A program made the position numbers and the translations under genes. A stretch of 64,000 nucleotides of DNA from CAXXOK01 sp963678055 (GTDB lineage: Bacteria > Bacillota > Clostridia > Christensenellales > Aristaeellaceae), in NCBI GenBank assembly GCA_963678055.1, contig OY782679.1, positions 434,001 to 498,000 on the forward strand, given 5' to 3'. The stretch's first letter is position 1; the number at the start of each line of letters is the position of its first letter. Positions 58,288-64,000 of the stretch are shown in pieces. The notes below the pieces were generated by a model. The model was not told the origin of the DNA and ran no database searches. It was given only the letters and a program-made list of their open reading frames with translations.

Positions 58288-59525
58288 ATGCTGCAAAGTT
58301 CGGACTGGTTTTTGGTTGGCTCGCTCAGCAGTATCGCCGTGTTCTTTTTCATTTTCTATTTAAGCAAACGGGATGAGACATATTACCTCGTGTTTGCCAT
58401 CGTCTGCCTGGCCAGTGTGATGCGCACGGTTTTCTATGCGTTGGTTAATTCGATAGATCAAAGTGCTGCGCTGTACGGCCTGGTGGTGAAAGCCAACACA
58501 CTGACGTTCATCTGGGGGCCGTATCTGTACGCGCTGCTGGCATCCGTTATGTTTCCGTCCATCGGCAGCCGCACGTTGCGTCGAGCGCTGCTAGGGGTGG
58601 CAGGAGTGATCAGTGGGCTGATTCTTTTTGTGCCGCTGGACACTTTTGCGTATGATTATGCATACGACTATATCATCATCCTATCATCGGGTACGGTATG
58701 TATGTGTACACCGTCGCATTGCGGCAGCACAAGCCCTATGCCACCCCCGTGTTTATTGCCAACGCGGTGTTTGTCATCGGCTTGCTGCACGATGTAATGG
58801 TGGGATCGTACATCCTGTCGCTGTTTGGGGTGGAGGTCCTGGGTTTTTTCATGCTGGCCTATGCCGCCGTCATGGCGGCGGTGCTCGCACACCGGTATAT
58901 GCAAACCGATAAAAAGCGGCTGCAAGCGCAGCTGAAGTTTTTACACGCGCAGATTCAGCCGCATTTTCTGTACAATACCATTGGTACGATCAGCGCATAC
59001 TGCCAGACCGACCCACCCAAAGCCGGCCAGCTGCTGGACTACCTGAGCACCTATCTGCGCGGCAAGTTTCGCGACCAGAGCGACCAGATGATCCTGCTGC
59101 GCGACGAGCTGGAACTGGTGAAGGCGTATCTGACCATCGAGCAGGCGCGCTTTGGAGACCGGATTGCCGTAACCTACGATATTGAGGACAGCGGTCATGT
59201 GCTCATCCCCTGCCTCAGCCTGCAGCCGCTGGTGGAAAACGCCGTAAAGCATGGGATTTTAAGCCGCCAGGAGGGCGGCCGGATTGCAATTTCGGTCAAA
59301 AAGCGGGATGACGCGGTGGTGGTGACGGTGAATGACAACGGCGTTGGTATGGACGGGGCTACGCTGCGCCGCGTGCTGGAGGGCAAGGCCGAGGGCATCG
59401 GCGTGCGCAATACCAGCCAGCGAATTGCACAGCATTTACATACCCGGCTGGAAGCGGCCAGCATGCCCGGGCAGGGCAGCGAGTTTACGGTTATCATACC
59501 GGTGGGCGGAGGAAGCGAAGAATGA
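58288..59525 (+). pseudogene. LytS/YesM-like sensor histidine kinase, split by a frameshift
   Basis: Two overlapping ORFs make one kinase. The first (58288-58797) encodes six or so TM helices up to YDYIIIL and then loses its sense (CMCTPSHCGS). The second, one frame back and open from 58656, continues naturally as GYGMYVYTVALRQHKPYATP. It has more TM helices, the phospho-acceptor box QIQPHFLYNTIGTISAY, LSLQPLVENAVKHGI (N box) and VNDNGVGMDG/GIGVRNTSQR (ATP lid). The break is between 58656 and 58700 and fits loss of one base. I see no slippery heptamer and no ribosome site at ATG 58698. It is a recent mutation or a sequencing error. Confidence 0.75.
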
Positions 59526-60274
59526 TTCGGTGTATTATAGCAGACGATGAAATTGTCATTTTAGGCACGCTGCAGCGCGCGCTGCTAAAAGCGGGTGCAC
59601 AGGTTGGGGGTGCGTATCAGGATGCGGCGGAAGCGCTGGCGGCGGTGAAGGCCGTAAAGCCGGATGCCGTATTTCTAGACGTGGAAATGCCCGGTATGAA
59701 CGGTATCGAACTGGCGGAGCGCATCCGCGCGATTGACGAGGACATCCAGATCGTCTTTGTAACCGCGCACGAGCAGTATGCCATCAAGGCATTCGAGCTC
59801 AGCGCGGCGTACTATGTACTCAAGCCCATCTCGCAGGAAAAGATTGACCAGGCTGTGCTCCGCGTGCAGCGGGTACGAACCATGCGGCAAAACAGAGGCA
59901 TCGCCGATATGCCCGCTATGATCGGTACACCAGCGGATATGCCGGACAAGCTGAGCGTGAAGGTGCACGAGGATATTCTCATCCTCAAACTACAGGATAT
60001 CCTGTTTTTAAAATCCGAGAAGGGTAAAACCGTACTGGTGACCAAGGACGGCAGCTATACCTCGATATCCGGACTGAAGTCCTGGGAAGAAAGGCTTTCG
60101 CCTGCGGGGTTTATCCGCTGCCACCGGGGCTACATCGTAAACGCTTCGTATATCAAGCGCATGGTGCACATCATGGGCGCGTACCGGGAACTGGTGCTGG
60201 ACTTCTGCGAGGTCAACATCCCCGTCAGCCGCCAGCGTGTTGACGCGGTCAAACGCTGGATGGGAATACAATAG
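59522..60274 (+). CDS. LytTR-family response regulator
   Basis: The 250-residue protein has a receiver domain (about 1-118): MIRCIIADDE acidic pocket, phospho-acceptor Asp in AVFLDVEMPGMNG, FVTAHEQYAIKAF and the KP of YVLKPIS. A LytTR DNA-binding domain follows (about 143-248; DILFLKSEKGKTVLVTKDGS, FIRCHRGYIVNASYIKRM). LytTR regulators usually bind paired direct repeats and control surface or signalling genes. It overlaps the kinase stop by 4 bp. The adhesin gene upstream is a possible target. Confidence 0.94.
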   Translation: MIRCIIADDEIVILGTLQRALLKAGAQVGGAYQDAAEALAAVKAVKPDAVFLDVEMPGMNGIELAERIRAIDEDIQIVFVTAHEQYAIKAFELSAAYYVLKPISQEKIDQAVLRVQRVRTMRQNRGIADMPAMIGTPADMPDKLSVKVHEDILILKLQDILFLKSEKGKTVLVTKDGSYTSISGLKSWEERLSPAGFIRCHRGYIVNASYIKRMVHIMGAYRELVLDFCEVNIPVSRQRVDAVKRWMGIQ

Positions 60275-60275
60275 A

Positions 60276-60304
60276 AAAAGACACGCATTCAATGCGTGTC
60301 TTTT
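60276..60304. terminator. Terminator after the LytTR operon
   Basis: A 13-bp stem (60276-60288 with 60292-60304) ends in TTTTTT. The A-rich left side lets it also serve the convergent GNAT gene. Confidence 0.9.
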
Positions 60305-60310
60305 TTGATA

Positions 60311-60817
60311 TCAAGAGTGCAACCGGTATCGAACTTCCGCTGCGTTTTCCAGATGTTTGAGTGTCTTGCTTGTGCCATCGGGTACAAACCCCATAGCCTC
60401 ATAAAATGCGCGGGCGGGGTGATTTTCTTTGAGCACCCATAGGATGATTTGTTTTGCCCCGCCGGTTTGTATAGCGCGCAGCGTATGCTGCATCAGCACC
60501 CGGCCATAGCCTTTGCGTTGGTCGTCGGGATGGATGTAGAATACCTGAATTGCGCTTGCACCGGGCAGGTCGTCATCGGAGGAAGGACAGACCACCGATA
60601 CGCCGACGATTTTCGCGTTTGTTTCCAGTACATAGTAATGGAACTCCGGACGGGTTTGGATGCCCTCACGGATTCGTTTCGCACCCTCGTCCGGGTCGCG
60701 GTTATCCAGCAGCGCATCGGATAGTATGCCGCGGTATGCTTTCTGCCAGGCCAGAATGAGCAGACGCGCCATTGCGGGTGCGTCGGCGGGCACAGCCTTG
60801 CGAAATACGGCATCCAT
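60311..60817 (-). CDS. GNAT-family N-acetyltransferase
   Basis: The 168-residue protein begins MDAVFRKAVPADAPAMARLL and has VGVSVVCPSSDDD, IQVFYIHPDDQRKGYGRVLM (the acetyl-CoA binding Q/RxxGxG/A motif) and LWVLKENHPARAFYEAMGF. The substrate is unknown. It lies 12 bp after the DUF554 gene in the same direction and is probably co-transcribed. Confidence 0.93.
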   Translation of the reverse strand: MDAVFRKAVPADAPAMARLLILAWQKAYRGILSDALLDNRDPDEGAKRIREGIQTRPEFHYYVLETNAKIVGVSVVCPSSDDDLPGASAIQVFYIHPDDQRKGYGRVLMQHTLRAIQTGGAKQIILWVLKENHPARAFYEAMGFVPDGTSKTLKHLENAAEVRYRLHS

Positions 60818-60829
60818 AGGTGATCTCCT

Positions 60830-61516
60830 TTATAACAGCCCGGAGAGCAAAAAGTAAATGGGGGGAATCAGCACCGCGGGCAGCATATCGCCCACGTGGA
60901 TTTTCTTTAAGTTGAGCAAGTTGATGCCGATGCCAACGATCAGCACGCCGCCGACTGCAGAGACCTCGATCATCATCGCGTCGGTCAGCAGCGGGGCCAA
61001 AAAGCCTGCACCCAAGGTGATTGCGCCCTGGTAGATCAGCACCGGTACGGCGGAAAATGCCACGCCGAGGCCGAAGGTCGTGGCCAGCATCATCGCAAAA
61101 AAGCCGTCCAATGCGGATTTAATAAATAAAAGTTCGTAATTGTGGTGCAGGCCGGATTCGATGGAGCCGAGTATCGCCATCGCGCCCACACAGAAGGTAA
61201 TCGTCGCCGTGACCAGCCCTTCGGCAAAGGGCACACTGCCCTCGCGATGGAATCGCTTCTGGGTGCGGTCGCCCCAGGCTTCCAGCTTGCGCTCGATGCC
61301 GATCACTGTGCCGATAAAACCGCCCACTGAAACGCTGATCACCAGCAGCAACGCCTGATTGGTTTGAATCGCGCCCATGATGCCGATCACCAGCACGCAC
61401 ATGCCGATGCCCTGCAGCACCACTCGCTGCGCTTTTTCCGAAATTCCCTTTTTCAGCAGCACGCCAAGTGTCGATCCCAATACGATTGCCGCCACGTTGA
61501 CCAGCGTTCCGATCAT
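60830..61516 (-). CDS. DUF554 family membrane protein
   Basis: The 228-residue protein starts MIGTLVNVAAIVLGSTLGVL at ATG 61516 behind GGAGG; longer in-frame readings have no homologous residues. It has the DUF554 (YdfK/YqgA) pattern: G.LVN..AI..GS..G, GIGMCVLVIGIMGA, ATITFCVGAMAILGSIESGL and FIKSALDGFFAMMLATTFG. About seven TM helices are present. The family function is unknown. Confidence 0.93.
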   Translation of the reverse strand: MIGTLVNVAAIVLGSTLGVLLKKGISEKAQRVVLQGIGMCVLVIGIMGAIQTNQALLLVISVSVGGFIGTVIGIERKLEAWGDRTQKRFHREGSVPFAEGLVTATITFCVGAMAILGSIESGLHHNYELLFIKSALDGFFAMMLATTFGLGVAFSAVPVLIYQGAITLGAGFLAPLLTDAMMIEVSAVGGVLIVGIGINLLNLKKIHVGDMLPAVLIPPIYFLLSGLL

Positions 61517-61671
61517 GCTTTTCCTCCGGCAGCCGTAACGATTTGCTTTTTCGGCTGCAATTGAGAAAAGTATAACAGGGTAAAAGGCTTTCGTAAACCG
61601 TGAGAGGACATTCAATGGACTTTTTGCGTATAGTCTTGCATGCAGAACGAATGTTATAGGATATGGCTGGC

Positions 61672-61992
61672 TTAGTTTGGCTGCTTGTGAAAGATGATAA
61701 GAAATGAAAGGACTAGCAATGCGATATCCCAGACCAGCACCAAAATATCCATCGCGCCCATCTGATCTGTGACGGACAGGAGTGCATTCATCAGTAGAAA
61801 CGCGGGGACAGCCAGCTTGAAGAGCAGTCTTTGCAAATTCGCAAAAGACAGCACAATAAAGGCTGCGGCGTTGAGTACCATTAAAATAAGGACAGGCGCG
61901 GAAGCCTTGTCGGTCCATAGGCTTAGCAGGGTCAGCATAAGCCAAAGAACGCCCTGCAAGAGCATTAGCAGTTTGTAAGCTTTCCCTTTCAT
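61672..61992 (-). CDS. Small four-TM membrane protein, unknown function
   Basis: The 106-residue protein starts at ATG 61992 (MKGKAYKLLMLLQGVLWLML) behind GAGG. Four hydrophobic helices fill most of it (about 7-25, 33-50, 58-77 and 83-100). No family is recognised. It is separated from the DUF554 gene by 155 bp without a clear terminator. Confidence 0.6.
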   Translation of the reverse strand: MKGKAYKLLMLLQGVLWLMLTLLSLWTDKASAPVLILMVLNAAAFIVLSFANLQRLLFKLAVPAFLLMNALLSVTDQMGAMDILVLVWDIALLVLSFLIIFHKQPN

Positions 61993-62094
61993 CAAAAGAA
62001 CCTCGCTTTGGAATGTATGCTGTTATGATAGCATACCCCCGGCACGTGCACAAGCACTCCGATTGTGTGTTCTCCTTCGGCAGCGTTTTGTGCG

Positions 62095-62123
62095 TTGACA
62101 GGTGTGCGGATGCATGCTATACT
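62095..62123 (+). promoter_or_regulatory. Promoter of ylxM-ffh
   Basis: Consensus TTGACA (62095-62100), a 17-nt spacer and TATACT (62118-62123) with a TGC extension. Confidence 0.9.
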
Positions 62124-62130
62124 TTCATGG

Positions 62131-62154
62131 CTGTCAATCAATAATGCTTGACAG
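62131..62154 (+). promoter_or_regulatory. Short stem-loop in the ylxM leader
   Basis: CTGTCAA (62131-62137) pairs with TTGACAG (62148-62154) around a 10-nt loop. It lies at the start of the transcript, directly before GGGAGG. Confidence 0.4.
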
Positions 62155-62166
62155 CGGGAGGAAACT

Positions 62167-62517
62167 ATGGCGGATACCTTTGACGCGCGGGTGGAGCTGG
62201 GAACGCTGTTTGCCTGCTATGGCGGACTGTTGACCGAAAAACAGCAGCTGGCCGTGCGTTTGTACTCCGGCGAGGACCAGTCATTGTCCGAAATCGCCGG
62301 GCAGATGGGCGTCAGCCGTCAGAACGTGCACGAGCTCATCACCCGTGCCGAGCAGAAACTGCGCCGCTGCGAAGGAGCACTCCACATCGCCGCACAGACC
62401 GTGAGCGTGCAGGCGGGGCTGGATGAAGCCGAAGCAGCGCTTAACAAGGGCGATACCGAGGCTTGCCGCGAAATTCTCCACAGGCTGATGAACGAGCTGG
62501 ATCTCGCAGATCAATAG
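62167..62517 (+). CDS. ylxM: YlxM-family helix-turn-helix protein
   Basis: The 116-residue protein has a sigma-70 region 4-like helix-turn-helix (LTEKQQLAVRLYSGEDQSLS, EIAGQMGVSRQNVHELITRA) and sits directly before ffh, as YlxM does in Bacillota. YlxM is thought to modulate the signal recognition particle. The C-terminal helix (GDTEACREILHRLMNELDLA) is extra to the HTH. Confidence 0.93.
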   Translation: MADTFDARVELGTLFACYGGLLTEKQQLAVRLYSGEDQSLSEIAGQMGVSRQNVHELITRAEQKLRRCEGALHIAAQTVSVQAGLDEAEAALNKGDTEACREILHRLMNELDLADQ

Positions 62518-62626
62518 CGACGTGATATAGAAGGTCGAAGCCGAAACACTATGGCTTCTCGGCCTAAAACCACGAAACTAACCTATGATATACACCTGAA
62601 ACGACACGATAGAAAGGGTGAAACCC

Positions 62627-63946
62627 TTGGCATTTGAGGGACTGACACAGAAACTGAACAACGCGCTGTCCAAGCTGACCGCCCGCGGTAAGCTGACCGA
62701 GCAGATGGTCAAGGAAGGCGTGCGCGAGGTTCGCGTGGCGCTGCTGGAAGCCGATGTAAACTATCTGGTTGTGAAAGATTTCTGCAAAAAGATCGCCGAG
62801 CGTGCCGTTGGCAGCCAGGTGATGGACAGCCTCACTCCCGGCCAGCAGGTGATCAAAATCGTCTCCGAGGAGATGACCGCGCTGATGGGCTCGGAAATGG
62901 CACGGCTGACCTGGTCATCCTCCGTTCCTACGATTTATATGCTATGCGGCTTGCAAGGCGCCGGTAAAACAACAATGGCCGCCAAACTTGCCAAACATCT
63001 GGTCAAGACCGGCAAAAAGCCGTGCCTGGCCGCTTGCGATATCTACCGCCCCGCCGCTATTAAACAGCTGCAGGTGGTGGGCGAGCAGGCGGGAGTGCCC
63101 GTGTTTGAAAAAGGCACGCAGGACCCTGTGAAAACTGCGCTAGAGGCTGTAGAGTATTGCCGCGATTTCGGTCGCGATGTGCTGATTATCGACACCGCCG
63201 GGCGCTTGCATATCGACGACGAGCTGATGGACGAGCTTACCCGCATCAAGCAGAAGGTCAAACCCCAGGAAATCCTGTTCGTGGTCGATTCCATGACCGG
63301 GCAGGATGCCGTAAACGTCGCCAAAACCTTTGACGAGAAACTGGGTATTGATGGTGTCATTTTAACCAAGCTCGATGGCGATACCCGCGGCGGCGCGGCG
63401 CTGAGCATCAAGGCCGTGGTTGGCAAGCCGATCAAGTTCTCCGGTATCGGCGAAAAACTGGCCGATATCGAGCCGTTCCACCCCGACCGCATGGCCCAGC
63501 GCATCCTCGGCATGGGCGATGTCATGACGCTGATTGAAAAAGCAGCCGAGATTGCCGATACCGGCACACTGTCCAAGGCGGCCAAACGCCGCCCCAGTGA
63601 TATGACGCTGGACGATTTTCTCGATCAGATGCGCCAGATGAAAAAGATGGGCGGTATGGACGGCTTGCTTTCCATGCTCCCCGGCGGCGCAAAGCTGAAA
63701 AACGCGGAGTTTGATGAAGACTCGCTCAAGAAACCCGAAGCCATCATCTGCTCCATGACCCGCAAGGAACGCCGCAACCCAAGCCTGCTTAATGCTTCCC
63801 GCCGCAAGCGCATTGCCGCCGGCAGCGGCACCACCGTGCAGGATGTCAACGCCCTGATGAACCGCTTTGAACAGGCCAGAACCATGATGAAGCGGATGAT
63901 GAAATCCAAGGGCGGGATGAGAGACATTATGCGCAGTATGCGCTAG
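62627..63946 (+). CDS. ffh: Signal recognition particle protein Ffh
   Basis: Ffh binds signal sequences and SRP RNA and delivers ribosomes to FtsY. The 439-residue protein starts at TTG 62627, which gives the family's MAFEGLTQKLNNAL opening and lies 6 nt after AAGGGTG; GTG 62618 would overlap the ribosome site. The N domain (1-90), the GTPase G domain with GLQGAGKTT, DIYRPAA, LIIDTAGRL and LTKLDGDTRGGAALS, and the methionine-rich M domain (about 295-439, MTRKERRNPSLLNASRRKRI) are complete. Confidence 0.97.
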   Translation: MAFEGLTQKLNNALSKLTARGKLTEQMVKEGVREVRVALLEADVNYLVVKDFCKKIAERAVGSQVMDSLTPGQQVIKIVSEEMTALMGSEMARLTWSSSVPTIYMLCGLQGAGKTTMAAKLAKHLVKTGKKPCLAACDIYRPAAIKQLQVVGEQAGVPVFEKGTQDPVKTALEAVEYCRDFGRDVLIIDTAGRLHIDDELMDELTRIKQKVKPQEILFVVDSMTGQDAVNVAKTFDEKLGIDGVILTKLDGDTRGGAALSIKAVVGKPIKFSGIGEKLADIEPFHPDRMAQRILGMGDVMTLIEKAAEIADTGTLSKAAKRRPSDMTLDDFLDQMRQMKKMGGMDGLLSMLPGGAKLKNAEFDEDSLKKPEAIICSMTRKERRNPSLLNASRRKRIAAGSGTTVQDVNALMNRFEQARTMMKRMMKSKGGMRDIMRSMR

Positions 63947-64000
63947 GCCGCTGCAAAAGCGCGCGCTACGTTGTCATCTTCAAGAGGACAGTCGCAGCAC
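63947..64000. other. Window end after ffh
   Basis: Fifty-four bases without a recognisable element; rpsP often follows ffh but is not visible here. Confidence 0.4.

Noticed and set aside
61517..62053. In-frame N-terminal extension of the DUF554 gene
   Set aside because: The family begins at MIGTLVN with a GGAGG site; the extension has no homologous residues and overlaps the small membrane protein gene.
1..64000. CRISPR arrays, rRNA or tRNA genes, insertion sequences and phage integration sites
   Set aside because: No regularly spaced repeats, T-loop/anticodon patterns, transposase motifs or flanking att-like repeats were seen by eye. The Gp37/Gp68-like protein alone is not evidence of a prophage.

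Overview
The window looks like chromosomal DNA of an anaerobic, Gram-positive member of the Bacillota (class Clostridia), with a host G+C in the mid-fifties (one sampled 60-base line of the relA-type gene is 58 %). Pointers are the order recJ - rel - dtd - MBL-fold hydrolase - hemZ, the infC-rpmI-rplT operon with a long leader, rubrerythrin, a LytTR two-component system, wall-anchored surface proteins with PQTGD sorting signals, and strong TTGACA/TATAAT-type promoters with AGGAGG ribosome sites. I saw no tRNA, rRNA, CRISPR array, insertion sequence or origin. The exact order within Clostridia cannot be set by eye.

Layout. 1-7.3 kb: aldo/keto reductase (cut by the window edge), DUF1576 membrane protein with a structured leader, queH, two small membrane proteins, an amino-acid kinase, a MATE exporter and manA. 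7.4-13.8 kb: a wall-anchored cadherin-like protein, then a heterodimeric multidrug ABC exporter preceded by promoter, 29-residue leader peptide and terminator, the arrangement expected for ribosome-mediated attenuation. 13.9-21.6 kb: secreted CHAP-like protein, rubrerythrin, two Sel1-repeat proteins, a glycosyltransferase and a DUF5131 protein. 21.7-23.3 kb: infC-rpmI-rplT, with IF-3 apparently starting at AUC.

23.3-29.8 kb is mosaic. AT-rich segments carry a three-TM protein (23.35-24.18 kb) and a two-gene cassette of a Dam-type methylase and a 748-residue protein that joins a PD-(D/E)xK nuclease-like domain to a DGQHR (DndB-like) domain. These flank host-like AraC/GyrI and radical-SAM genes. 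The cassette is the best candidate for an undescribed, probably defence-related, system. 29.8-31.7 kb: a TetR regulator divergent from two flavodoxin-fold oxidoreductases, with two operator palindromes over the shared promoters.

31.8-39.2 kb: coiled-coil/BspA-type LRR protein, SMP-30 lactonase, a membrane glycosyltransferase-like protein, a Kv-type channel, and rpsB-tsf. 39.3-46.5 kb: the recJ-rel-dtd-MBL-hemZ run. 46.5-52.5 kb: GNAT acetyltransferase, a small AT-rich gene, Hsp20 with two CtsR-like boxes, HAD phosphatase, miaA, GH3 glycosidase. 52.7-60.3 kb: a giant wall-anchored adhesin with ten BIG2-type domains, followed by a LytTR system whose kinase is split by a frameshift. 60.3-64 kb: GNAT, DUF554, a small membrane protein, then ylxM-ffh of the signal recognition particle.
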